DNA of 40,712 bases from an uncultured Saprospiraceae bacterium (GTDB lineage Bacteria; Bacteroidota; Bacteroidia; Chitinophagales; Saprospiraceae). The stretch covers positions 1-40,712 of the forward strand of contig CALFUK010000047.1 in the NCBI GenBank assembly GCA_937929945.1, written 5' to 3'. This document shows, piece after piece, positions 25,672 through 33,742 of the stretch; position 1 is the first letter of the stretch; every line of letters starts with the position of its first letter. The notes beneath the pieces are model-generated. The model made no database searches and was not told the DNA's origin. It was given only the letters and a program-made list of their open reading frames with translations. The position numbers and the translations under genes were made by a program.

Positions 25672-26412
25672 TTAGGATTTTCCTCCAAATAAGCCCTTGA
25701 AAAAATCAATGATGCCTCCAAAAACACTCTTGATGACAGTCCCCACCAAGCTCGTCGCATCTAATGCATTATCCATTTCTTCTTCTACGGGCGGAGCTGG
25801 TTTCGATGCCACCGCTGCCTTGGCATTATCAGCTGCTGGTGCTACTTGATCAGTGACAGGAGCACTTCCTTCAGCCGTCCCATTGCTCGATGCACTTGAG
25901 CCAGAAGCAGGCTGAGAAGACACACTTTCAGTTGATGAACTCACCGCAGCCGCAGGTGCAGCAGAGGTTAGTTTTTTTCGAAAATTAGCAACGAATTGAT
26001 TCAGCAATTGGTCAGATACATCATTGATCAGTCTTGATCCAAACTGTGCCAGCATACCGACAATGGTAATATCCATGCTAAACTTGACGTTGGTTTTACC
26101 ATCTACTTCAGTCAGCGTCCCGTTCATGATCATATCAGCACTGCCTTTCCCCTTACTATCCAGGCCGCGCCCTTTCAAGACCATTTTTCGATTGGCCTCA
26201 TCTAATTCTACGATTTCTATATCACCTGCATATTTCGCTTTGATGGGCCCGAACTTAGTGACGACCTCGCCTTTATAATTACGATCGTCTAGCTTCTCTG
26301 TGATAGCAGCACCTGGCACACACACCACGATATCTTCAGGATCAGACAGACTCTTCCATACCACATCGATAGGTTGCTGTATATCAAATTCTTTTTCGAT
26401 TAATGTATTCAT
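25672..26412 (-). CDS. coxG: CoxG: SRPBCC-fold protein with C-terminal membrane-binding tail
   Basis: A 246-residue protein. Residues 1-150 form the CoxG/SRPBCC lipid-binding-type domain (IEKEFDIQQPIDVVWKSL, VPGAAITEKLDDRNYKGEV, GTLTEVDGKTNVKFSMDI). A low-complexity Ala/Ser/Pro linker (about 153-215) follows. The last 25 residues (SLVGTVIKSVFGGIIDFFKG) form an amphipathic helix suited to membrane contact. CoxG proteins tether CO dehydrogenase to the membrane and have been reported to present quinone to it in mycobacteria. It begins 73 bases after coxL, across a strong hairpin. Confidence 0.9.
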   Translation of the reverse strand: MNTLIEKEFDIQQPIDVVWKSLSDPEDIVVCVPGAAITEKLDDRNYKGEVVTKFGPIKAKYAGDIEIVELDEANRKMVLKGRGLDSKGKGSADMIMNGTLTEVDGKTNVKFSMDITIVGMLAQFGSRLINDVSDQLLNQFVANFRKKLTSAAPAAAVSSSTESVSSQPASGSSASSNGTAEGSAPVTDQVAPAADNAKAAVASKPAPPVEEEMDNALDATSLVGTVIKSVFGGIIDFFKGLFGGKS

Positions 26413-26436
26413 TTATAATGTTTAGGCTATAAAGAA

Positions 26437-26466
26437 GCTCAGCACTTATCACTCTAAGTGCTGAGC
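26437..26466 (-). promoter_or_regulatory. Perfect 12-bp hairpin between coxL and coxG
   Basis: GCTCAGCACTTA (26437-26448) and TAAGTGCTGAGC (26455-26466) pair completely around a six-base loop. On the transcribed strand the stem is followed by TTCTTTAT, a broken U-run. It lies 20 bases after the coxL stop and 25 bases before the coxG start. It could be a partial terminator or an RNA-protecting structure that gives more coxMSL mRNA than accessory mRNA. Confidence 0.8.
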
Positions 26467-26485
26467 CCTAAATTCAATTTAATAA

Positions 26486-28867
26486 TTATGCTTCTTGTTG
26501 GTTAAAATAGCCAACCGCCTTCAATTCTTTGTACAGCTTGAACGGCGTAACGGGAATCTCTAAATGCTTGATGCCTAAATGTGCCACAGCATCTACGATC
26601 GCATTGACAATAGCTGGTGGCGCGCCCACTGTGGGTGACTCACCGACACCTTTAGCGCCTATCGGATGATGCGGTGCAGGAGTCACTGTGTGCCCCGTCT
26701 CCCAGTTTGGAGATTCTACCGCCGTCGGCACCAGATAATCCATGAAGGTACCATTCAAGATATTACCAGCTTCGTCATAAATTAATTCCTCATACATAGC
26801 TGGTGCAATACCTTGCGTCAATCCACCGTGCACTTGACCTTGGACGATCATGGGATTGATGATATTACCACAGTCGTCAATCGCTACGAATCGTCTCACC
26901 TTAATGTCACAAGTCTCTGGGTCAACATCAACGACGCATATATACGCACCTGATGGAAATGTCAAGTTAGGTGGATCATAATAATGGGTCGCTTCGAATC
27001 CACCTTCCATACCTTCTGGATGATTTGTGTAGGCAGCGAAGACGATTTCTTGTATCGTTTTGACTTTCTCTGGCGCACCCTTCACGAAGAATTTACCAGG
27101 CTCCCACTCTAAATCCTGCTCACTCACTTCTAATAGATGAGCTGCAATTTTCTTGGCTTTATCTCTGAGCTTCCTGGCTGCCATCGCTGCAGCGGCACCC
27201 GCAGTCGGTGTACTCCGACTGGCATAAGTACCCAGTCCATATGGAGCTGTATCGGTATCGCCTTCTTCTATCTGAATGTGCTCCATCGGTATGCCTAACT
27301 CTTCTGCTATGATCTGAGCATAAGTCGTCTCATGTCCTTGACCTTGTGATTTAGTCCCGAATCGGGCTATTGCTTTGCCTGTGGGGTGTACCCGGATTTC
27401 AGCACTGTCAAACATCTTAATGCCGAGAATATCAAAATCCTTGGATGGTCCTGCCCCGACGACTTCTGTAAATGTAGATATCCCGATACCCATTAACTTA
27501 CCTTCTTTTCTTAGTTGAGCTTGCTCTATTCTCAGCTCATCGTATCCGACAGTATCCATAGCCAGCTTAAGGCCTGCATGATAGTCTCCACTATCGTAAG
27601 ACCATCCAGTGGGCGATGCCCAAGGAAAGTCTTCTTTCTTAATGAAGTTCTCCATTCTTAACTGCGCAGGATCTTTGCCTGCCTTTTTAGCGAACATATC
27701 TGTCATACGCTCGATGGCATGAACGGCTTCCGTCACTCTGAAGGAACATCGATAGGCCACACCACCGGGAGGCTTATTCGTATAGACAGCATCAGCTTCC
27801 ATGTAGGCGGCACCATAATCATAGGAGCCCGTACCGATAGAGAATAATCCAGTCGGAAACTTAGACGGATTAGCAGAGGCATCCGTATATCCGTGATCTG
27901 CTAAAACCTTAAAGCGAGTCGCTTGTATTTTGCCATCACTAGTCCCAGCCATTTCCGCAGTGATGTGATAGTCTCTGGCGAATGAATCAGCCTGAAGATT
28001 TTCACTCCTGTCTTCGATCCACTTGATGGGAGAACCAGTCAAAAACGATACGGCAATGGCAATGACGTAACCTGGATACACAGGTACCTTACCACCAAAT
28101 CCTCCACCGATATCTGGAGAAATCACTCTAATTTTTTCCTCTGTCAAGCCGACATGCCCTGCGACTAGTGCGATAACTGTACGGATGGCATGAGGCGCCT
28201 GGGTCGTCATGTACATAGTGAGGTGATTCTCCACCTTGTCATATGAAGCTACGCAGCCACAAGTCTCGATGGAAGCCACGTGGATTCTCGGTATATGCAT
28301 CTGCTGCTTGACTGTAATGTCTGCATTACTAAATATATCATCCGTCTTTTCCTTGTCCCCCACTTCCCAGTGCCAGATGTGATTGTCCGTTTTGCCTTCC
28401 TTATCTGATCTTAATACGGGTGCCTCCGGATCCAAGGCATCAAAGGGATCCATGAGTGGCTTCATGGTTTCGTATTCTACAATGACGGCTTCTTTTCCAT
28501 CTCTGGCAATATACCGGTCGGTAGCGATCACTGCAGCTACTTCCTGCGCTTGATACATGACCGTATCTGTAGGCAGTACCATCTGCGTATCAGACATCAA
28601 TGTCGGCATCCAATGCAGGTTGTATTTTTCCAGATCCTTACCCGTCACGACTGCGACTACGCCTGGGATCTCCAGTGCCTTAGAGCTATCTATGCTTTTT
28701 ATCTTAGCGTATGCATATGGGCTTCTCACGATATCCATATACAGCATGCCTGGTAATTTTACATCATCCACATAATTACCCTTCCCCTGTATGAATCGTG
28801 CATCTTCTTTTCTTTTCTTGGAGTGGCCCATGCCACCAATCTCTTTTGAAGTTTTACATTTTATCAT
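26486..28867 (-). CDS. coxL: Carbon monoxide dehydrogenase large subunit, Form I
   Basis: The catalytic molybdenum subunit, 793 residues. The active-site loop reads PPGGVAYRCSFRVTEA; AYRCSFR (residues 371-377) fits the Form I consensus AYXCSFR, with C374 expected to carry the Cu-S-Mo bridge. Form II proteins have AYRGAGR instead. Other molybdenum-hydroxylase features are GGGFGGK at 254-260, the TQAPHAIR segment, QGQGHETTYAQI and the catalytic glutamate E743 in GAKGVGESPTVGAPPAI. The ATG at 28867 follows coxS by 30 bases; a second ATG at residue 13 is possible. The nearest alternative, xanthine or aldehyde dehydrogenase, is excluded by the loop and the coxDEFG neighbours. Confidence 0.94.
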   Translation of the reverse strand: MIKCKTSKEIGGMGHSKKRKEDARFIQGKGNYVDDVKLPGMLYMDIVRSPYAYAKIKSIDSSKALEIPGVVAVVTGKDLEKYNLHWMPTLMSDTQMVLPTDTVMYQAQEVAAVIATDRYIARDGKEAVIVEYETMKPLMDPFDALDPEAPVLRSDKEGKTDNHIWHWEVGDKEKTDDIFSNADITVKQQMHIPRIHVASIETCGCVASYDKVENHLTMYMTTQAPHAIRTVIALVAGHVGLTEEKIRVISPDIGGGFGGKVPVYPGYVIAIAVSFLTGSPIKWIEDRSENLQADSFARDYHITAEMAGTSDGKIQATRFKVLADHGYTDASANPSKFPTGLFSIGTGSYDYGAAYMEADAVYTNKPPGGVAYRCSFRVTEAVHAIERMTDMFAKKAGKDPAQLRMENFIKKEDFPWASPTGWSYDSGDYHAGLKLAMDTVGYDELRIEQAQLRKEGKLMGIGISTFTEVVGAGPSKDFDILGIKMFDSAEIRVHPTGKAIARFGTKSQGQGHETTYAQIIAEELGIPMEHIQIEEGDTDTAPYGLGTYASRSTPTAGAAAAMAARKLRDKAKKIAAHLLEVSEQDLEWEPGKFFVKGAPEKVKTIQEIVFAAYTNHPEGMEGGFEATHYYDPPNLTFPSGAYICVVDVDPETCDIKVRRFVAIDDCGNIINPMIVQGQVHGGLTQGIAPAMYEELIYDEAGNILNGTFMDYLVPTAVESPNWETGHTVTPAPHHPIGAKGVGESPTVGAPPAIVNAIVDAVAHLGIKHLEIPVTPFKLYKELKAVGYFNQQEA

Positions 28868-28897
28868 TTGAAAATTAATTTCTTGGTTAAGTTAATG

Positions 28898-29398
28898 TTA
28901 TACAAATACAGGTTCTGTCGAAGGCAACTCTTTGCCTTGCATCTTAGCCGATGCCCACTGAATGGCTTTGACAATATTATTATACCCTGTACACCTGCAT
29001 AGATTACCTGAAATTCCCCATCTGATTTCTTCCTCTGTCGGGTTCGGATTCTTCTCCAGTAGTTCGACAGCTCGAAGCATGACTCCCGCTGTGCAGAATC
29101 CACAATGCAGCGCATGATTCAAGTGGAATCCTTCTTGGATGGGATGTAGGCCTTCGGCTGTAGCTAAGCCTTCGACAGTGATGATTTCTGTACCATCGGC
29201 CTGGACAGCCAGGATCGTACATGACTTGGCTGATTTCCCATCTATGAGAATGGTGCAAGCGCCACAACTGGAGGTATCACATCCAATGTGGGTGCCCGTC
29301 ATAGAAAAATTTTCTCTGATCAAATGGACGAGCAGCGTACGCGGTGATACTTCAGCCGTATGCTCCGTTCCGTTTATTTTTAATGTGACTGTTTTCAT
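28898..29398 (-). CDS. coxS: Carbon monoxide dehydrogenase small subunit (2Fe-2S)
   Basis: A 166-residue iron-sulfur subunit with two 2Fe-2S clusters. The plant-ferredoxin-type cluster uses C40, C45, C48 and C60 ([20 protein letters not shown]). The second, proximal to molybdenum, uses C99, C102, C134 and C136 ([17 protein letters not shown]). It passes electrons from the CoxL active site to the CoxM flavin. It is the second catalytic gene, after a 188-bp gap that contains a repeated leader element. Confidence 0.94.
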   Translation of the reverse strand: MKTVTLKINGTEHTAEVSPRTLLVHLIRENFSMTGTHIGCDTSSCGACTILIDGKSAKSCTILAVQADGTEIITVEGLATAEGLHPIQEGFHLNHALHCGFCTAGVMLRAVELLEKNPNPTEEEIRWGISGNLCRCTGYNNIVKAIQWASAKMQGKELPSTEPVFV

Positions 29399-29580
29399 AC
29401 GTTTACATTTTAAGGCGAAATGTCAATCTGCAAATAACTAAGTTCAATCATCCACTTGGGTGTCTTAATTATTTACGTCATAGACGTTTCATATGTTTAA
29501 ATTTAGAGATCTGAATGTCTGTCTTCATATCACTAAGCTTGATTCATAGAATCGGTATCCTACTTAGTGTACTATAGCCT
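29393..29580 (-). repeat. Degenerate tandem repeat (~94-bp unit) in the coxS leader
   Basis: The gene-proximal unit runs from TTTCATACG at 29393 to the next unit, which begins TTTCATATGTTTAAATTTA at 29487, 94 bp later. The second unit decays towards the coxM stop but keeps matches such as ACTAAG and ATCCTACTT. Aligned without gaps, about two thirds of positions match the leader at 40277-40376. The best blocks are AATCATC, CTTGGGTGT and a 12-base block ending AGACGTTTCAT, which sits exactly 86 bases from each start codon. Confidence 0.7.
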
Positions 29581-29586
29581 TCATCA

Positions 29587-30453
29587 TTATTTTGCCCTTT
29601 CTAAGGCTCGATTAATCATACGCTTCGTGATCACGCTTACCAAGTGGCGCTTATAATCTTCATCGCCGCGCAGATCAGAAGACGGATTACAATCTTCTGC
29701 TGCATATTGAGCAGCTTTAGCTATGTCACCTGCACTGAGCATAGATCCGACTAAGGCTTCTTCAGATCTTATGGCGCGCATGGGTACTGCATTGACATTC
29801 GTCAGTCCGATACCAGCTTTAGTACAGATACCTCCATCATCGACTCGTATCACGACTGCGACTCCTGCAGTAGCATAGTCACCTACTTTACGTTCTGCTT
29901 TGTGATAGGCAGAGCCAAAATGACCACTGGCGGCAGGTATCCTGATTTCAGTGAGGATTTCGCCATGCTGTACAGCGGTGGTATAGAATCCGTGAAAAAA
30001 TTCGTTGATGGAGACAGACCGTTTACCATCCTGTCCAGAGATCTCGACCTCCGCATCAAGGGCCATCATAACAGCAGGATGATCATTGGCCGCGTCACCG
30101 TGGGCAATGTTACCACCTATGGTGCCAAAATTTCTGACTTGGGGATCAGCGATTAATTTAGAAGCATCAGTAAATATTTGATACCTACTGCTTATGATGT
30201 CGGACTCTTCTAAATCAACTTCTCTGGTCATGGCTCCTATTTTCAGAAAGCCATCTTCTTCTTTGATATAAGACAATCCAGGAATCTTGTTAATGTCTAT
30301 CAGATGAGTCGGCGCTGCAAATCTCAGCTTCATCATAGGGATCAGGCTGTGCCCACCCGCAAGTATTTTGGCATCATCTCCATGTTCATGAAGCAATGCA
30401 TATGCTTCATCTAAACTCTGTGGCGAAGAATAACCAAATGGTTCTGCAATCAT
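29587..30453 (-). CDS. coxM: Carbon monoxide dehydrogenase medium subunit (FAD)
   Basis: The 288-residue flavoprotein subunit. FAD-binding motifs are AGGHSL at 32-37 and TIGGN at 111-115 (within FGTIGGNIAHGDAANDHPAV), as in other CoxM and molybdenum-hydroxylase medium subunits. It takes electrons from CoxS and hands them to the acceptor, thought to be quinone. Its ATG overlaps the TGA of the preceding CPFC membrane-protein gene (ATGA), which suggests translational coupling. Confidence 0.93.
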   Translation of the reverse strand: MIAEPFGYSSPQSLDEAYALLHEHGDDAKILAGGHSLIPMMKLRFAAPTHLIDINKIPGLSYIKEEDGFLKIGAMTREVDLEESDIISSRYQIFTDASKLIADPQVRNFGTIGGNIAHGDAANDHPAVMMALDAEVEISGQDGKRSVSINEFFHGFYTTAVQHGEILTEIRIPAASGHFGSAYHKAERKVGDYATAGVAVVIRVDDGGICTKAGIGLTNVNAVPMRAIRSEEALVGSMLSAGDIAKAAQYAAEDCNPSSDLRGDEDYKRHLVSVITKRMINRALERAK

Positions 30454-30896
30454 AGTTTTTGCTTATTAGTGTTTAGAAAAATATATCTCAATTTGTCAAT
30501 GAATCTGCGATAGAAATAACTCATGCTGCCATTCGTCCAGATCCCGAATATCAGGATCACAGCTCCAGCCGTGTATATGTATGAGTCCATAAAGACCAGC
30601 TGACTCCCAATGATAAGACTGATCCCAAAAAGCGAAATAAATAAAGAGTATAGCGTCTTCACACCTCTGAAGTTAAGCAGGATACCAGCTATAATAATCA
30701 CTGATAGTAAGATGGTCATGACAGAGGTAAGTGACCCTGCATTAGGATAAATACTGGTCCCACTGCAGAGTGTGACAGCTCCAGAATAAGCCATGATGCA
30801 GAATGGACACTTGGGGATGATAGCGATAAAAATACCCGGAAGCCAGGGTACGTATCTCTTTATGGAATCAGTTCTCTTTTTCTTGCAGTTTCTCAT
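30450..30896 (-). CDS. Four-helix membrane protein with CPFC motif, first gene of cox operon
   Basis: A 148-residue membrane protein with about four hydrophobic segments. A basic N-terminus (MRNCKKKRTDSIKRY) leads into PGIFIAIIPKCPFCIMAYSG, with the CPFC pair at the start of helix 1 and another Cys in VTLCSG. The layout resembles small MerC-like proteins, which bind or pass metal through cysteines, but the match is loose. Its stop codon overlaps the coxM start, so it belongs to the operon. A metal-handling or redox role for CO dehydrogenase is possible but unproven. Confidence 0.8.
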   Translation of the reverse strand: MRNCKKKRTDSIKRYVPWLPGIFIAIIPKCPFCIMAYSGAVTLCSGTSIYPNAGSLTSVMTILLSVIIIAGILLNFRGVKTLYSLFISLFGISLIIGSQLVFMDSYIYTAGAVILIFGIWTNGSMSYFYRRFIDKLRYIFLNTNKQKL

Positions 30897-30898
30897 TA

Positions 30899-30920
30899 TA
30901 GTGCTAAAGATCCAGCACTA
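30899..30920 (-). promoter_or_regulatory. Hairpin just before the first cox-operon start codon
   Basis: TAGTGCT (30899-30905) pairs with AGCACTA (30914-30920) over 7 bp around an eight-base loop, two bases before the ATG of the CPFC membrane-protein gene. If formed in mRNA it would occupy the ribosome-binding region. It could also be an operator. The 151-bp region up to the MFS gene has no clear TAnnTTTG box. Confidence 0.35.
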
Positions 30921-31047
30921 ATATTCCAGTACTGTCGATTAAAACGCTATAATATTCTTTTATTTCTGATTAATCTAAACTATAAGAGACAAATATTCCT
31001 TTTTCGGGAAATTAATACTGGATTAGTCCGATATATTAGGCCCATTC

Positions 31048-32298
31048 TTACAACTGAAGATGAGACTGATCTTTTGTCTGAGAACCATTAAGCTTAAACC
31101 TCTTCAAACCAATCACTACACAAGTGGTCGCTGCGATCAGGATGATGGCGGCAGCTGTATATGGGGCACCTGGAAAATAATGCTGCTCTTCATCATGAGT
31201 GAAGAAATAAAATAAAGATGTAGCGATGGCTGGTCCAATAATGGTCGTAATGCTCATGATACTGGTGATGGCTCCCTGCAGATTACCCTGCTCTTTCACA
31301 GAGACAGAATTAGACAGTAGGCCCTGTAAGGTAGGCCCTGCTACCCCGCCTAGAGCATACGGGATCAAGATGGCGTAGAGCATCCACGACTGAGAGGCAA
31401 AGGAAAATAAGAACATACCCACTGACCAGAGCATAAATCCTCCGATGATGACAATCTCTTGGCCAAACTTCTTCACAAAAATACCAATCAAACCTCCCTG
31501 CACACCGGCGACTAATAAACCGACAAAGCTGAGGCTGTAGCCAATCTGAGCCTCATTCCAATCATAGACCTCCATGGTGAAAAAAGACCAAATGGCGGGC
31601 AGCGCTTGGCCTGCTACATTAGCTAAGAAGAGAGCAAATATGAGCAGTCCCAAACCCGCAAACCTGCTCACGTGAGCTATGGCGACACCGGGAATCATAT
31701 TGCGATAATCAGGCTCTCGCCTGTTACTCTTATCCAAGGATTCTGGCACGAAGAAAAGACCAAATAAAAAATTAGCGAGCGATAATCCTGCTGCAATAAA
31801 AAAAGGTAAACGCACATCAATATTACCAAAGATCCCGCCGATGGCAGGTCCAATGATAAATCCAAAACCAAAGGCAGCGCCTAGTAAGCCAAAGTTTTTA
31901 GCTTTCTCTGCTGGTGTGGATATATCAGCTATGTAGGCATTAGCTGTGGTATAGCTAGCTCCACAAATGCCTGCCAGTATCCGCCCAATGAATAACCACA
32001 GAATCGTCGGGGCAAATGCATGCAAGAGGTAGTCAAAGAATAAGCCTAAGAGACTGATCAGGATGATCGGTCGCCTGCCATACTTGTCACTCAGCTCACC
32101 CAGCACAGGAGAAAATAAAAACTGCATCAACGCAAAAGAGACCATCAACAATCCTCCGTAGGCAGAAGCCTCGCTGATGCCCTGTCCAGTCAGCTCTTCT
32201 ATCAACGTCGGCATCACAGGTATGATAATCCCGAATCCGATGACATCGACCATGACGGTGATGAAGATGAAAACGATCGATCTATTCTTTACTGACAT
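31048..32298 (-). CDS. TetA-like MFS efflux transporter
   Basis: A 416-residue 12-helix major facilitator. MFS motif A is GELSDKYGRRPIIL after helix 2, and the drug/proton antiporter motif C region GLLGAAFGFGFIIGPAIGG is in helix 5. The beginning (IVFIFITVMVDVIGFGIIIPVMP) is typical of the TCR/Tet family. It may export drugs or metabolites, but resistance cannot be claimed from sequence. It lies 151 bases upstream of the cox operon on the same strand. Confidence 0.9.
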   Translation of the reverse strand: MSVKNRSIVFIFITVMVDVIGFGIIIPVMPTLIEELTGQGISEASAYGGLLMVSFALMQFLFSPVLGELSDKYGRRPIILISLLGLFFDYLLHAFAPTILWLFIGRILAGICGASYTTANAYIADISTPAEKAKNFGLLGAAFGFGFIIGPAIGGIFGNIDVRLPFFIAAGLSLANFLFGLFFVPESLDKSNRREPDYRNMIPGVAIAHVSRFAGLGLLIFALFLANVAGQALPAIWSFFTMEVYDWNEAQIGYSLSFVGLLVAGVQGGLIGIFVKKFGQEIVIIGGFMLWSVGMFLFSFASQSWMLYAILIPYALGGVAGPTLQGLLSNSVSVKEQGNLQGAITSIMSITTIIGPAIATSLFYFFTHDEEQHYFPGAPYTAAAIILIAATTCVVIGLKRFKLNGSQTKDQSHLQL

Positions 32299-32462
32299 GC
32301 GAGCAAATGTCAGCTTAATATTTCAATTATAGGCGGTTTTCGATTTTGATTTGATACTTTACCTCTGGGTAACAGGCATGTGTCAGGTGAAGCAGCCGTC
32401 TTGATGGAAGATATCAGTTTTGCCAGTAGCTGATCCGTGCTGCATCATAATAATAATGCTAT

Positions 32463-33059
32463 ATGAATCTGACTGTATTTTCTCTTTATATTATCATCTA
32501 CTATGCAGTCCATAGTTTTTTGACCAGCCACTGGATCAAGCGCTATACAGATTTTCGAGGCTACCGCATTCTGTATAACCTGATTGCTATTTTGACAATT
32601 ACACCTATTGTTTTCTCCCTTTATCATCACAGTGCTTTTTCAGGCTTATACTCTGTGATGAGCATCTTAGGCGTGGTCCTGATTCTCTTTGGGGTAGTTA
32701 TCCACAAGGCTACTTTTAAGTGGTTCACCCCGCAAGAATTCGCAGGGACAGCCATGAAGAAAGAAGAAGAAAAACGACTGATTTCTGATGGCATTTATGA
32801 GACAGTGCGCCACCCTTTCTACCTTGGCTCTCTCTTCATGATCTGGGGGCTGTGGCTGCTGTTTAACTCCTCTTATTACTTAGTATTCGCACTGCTATCT
32901 ACCATGTATGTGTTCATTGGGAGCAAGCTGGAAGAGGCTAAGCTGATCAGGCAGTTTGGCACAGCCTACCGAGAGTATATAGCAGAGGTGCCGATGCTCA
33001 TCCCGAGTAAAAAACCGACACAATTTCTCAGAGGGCTGATCGGTACTCGAGCACATTGA
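32463..33059 (+). CDS. Isoprenylcysteine carboxyl methyltransferase-like membrane protein
   Basis: A 198-residue protein with five hydrophobic segments. The C-terminal part has the ICMT/PEMT fingerprint: LISDGIYETVRHPFYLGSLF, then WGLWLLF, and EAKLIRQFGTAYREYIAEVPMLIP. This family methylates lipids, isoprenoid-linked or other membrane substrates with S-adenosylmethionine; bacterial substrates are mostly unknown. It is a single gene, divergent from the MFS gene. Confidence 0.85.
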   Translation: MNLTVFSLYIIIYYAVHSFLTSHWIKRYTDFRGYRILYNLIAILTITPIVFSLYHHSAFSGLYSVMSILGVVLILFGVVIHKATFKWFTPQEFAGTAMKKEEEKRLISDGIYETVRHPFYLGSLFMIWGLWLLFNSSYYLVFALLSTMYVFIGSKLEEAKLIRQFGTAYREYIAEVPMLIPSKKPTQFLRGLIGTRAH

Positions 33060-33127
33060 CCATGGATGTCAATAGTAGATGTATACTATTCTACACTTTA
33101 CAAAAGCGTAAATACTCTATCTATAGA

Positions 33128-33655
33128 TTAAAAAGCACAATTAGTTGGCAAGGGAGCCGCCGCCTCTAAGCCACTAGCATAGCTGGCCTGTAAGGTATCG
33201 GGACGCAGCGAATCTCTCACCGTACCACTAAATACTAATGAGCCATAACCTGAATTATTCATATGCGCTCTGACGTAGATAAACTCATCAGCTCCGACAT
33301 CGACCACACCGCCACTTCGGGCGAAAGGCTGCTCATCCACATGGCTGTGACCAAGGATCCTGCGGTAGATCAGCGTGCTATCGGGCGTCAATACCTCCCA
33401 CCAATCTGCATATTGATCGCATCCAGTATCAGGGCTGGCAATGGTGACACTGAGGGTATAATTATTGGGCTGGCCCGTGCAGCTGACGGCGGTCACGGCA
33501 GCTTGGTCGTCACTGATAGTGAGCTCAGAAAAGGGATCATCACCCTCCGACTGAGAACAGCTGAATAGCATCATGGTACACATGACCATCGCGTAAATCG
33601 CATAGCACAAATAACGCCAGTTTGCCCTCCTTAACTGATATACTTCTGTTGACAT
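33128..33655 (-). CDS. Lipoprotein of unknown function
   Basis: A 175-residue protein with a lipoprotein signal (YAIYAMVMCTMMLFSC, Cys at 33) followed by SQSEGDD, an acidic stretch of the kind seen in Bacteroidota surface lipoproteins. The mature domain is probably beta-rich (NYTLSVTIASPDTGCDQYADW, DEFIYVRAHMNNSGYGSLVF), and its cysteines may form disulfides. I recognise no family. It is convergent with the methyltransferase-like gene. Confidence 0.72.
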   Translation of the reverse strand: MSTEVYQLRRANWRYLCYAIYAMVMCTMMLFSCSQSEGDDPFSELTISDDQAAVTAVSCTGQPNNYTLSVTIASPDTGCDQYADWWEVLTPDSTLIYRRILGHSHVDEQPFARSGGVVDVGADEFIYVRAHMNNSGYGSLVFSGTVRDSLRPDTLQASYASGLEAAAPLPTNCAF

Positions 33656-33742
33656 GGATCGTGATAGTTAATTCGATCAAAGATATAATAGATATGTGTG
33701 GTATCCATGTATCGGGTCGGACATAGCCATAGATTGTCTGAG

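Larger units (their letters stand above)
22520..30896 (-). other. Aerobic carbon monoxide dehydrogenase (cox) operon, Form I
   Basis: Nine minus-strand genes in the order CPFC membrane protein, coxM, coxS, coxL, coxG, coxD, 59-residue protein, coxE, coxF. The first two overlap by ATGA; coxE and coxF overlap by eight bases; most other gaps are 6 to 75 bases. The exception is coxM-coxS (188 bases), which holds a repeated element. The three catalytic subunits with CoxD, E, F and G are the standard set for aerobic Mo-Cu CO dehydrogenase. No coxB, C, H or K signal genes and no molybdopterin synthesis genes are in the window. Confidence 0.88.

Noticed and set aside
26486-28867. Xanthine or aldehyde dehydrogenase, or Form II CoxL, as the identity of the large subunit
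   Set aside because: The active-site loop is AYRCSFR, not AYRGAGR, and the subunits are separate and accompanied by coxD, E, F and G.
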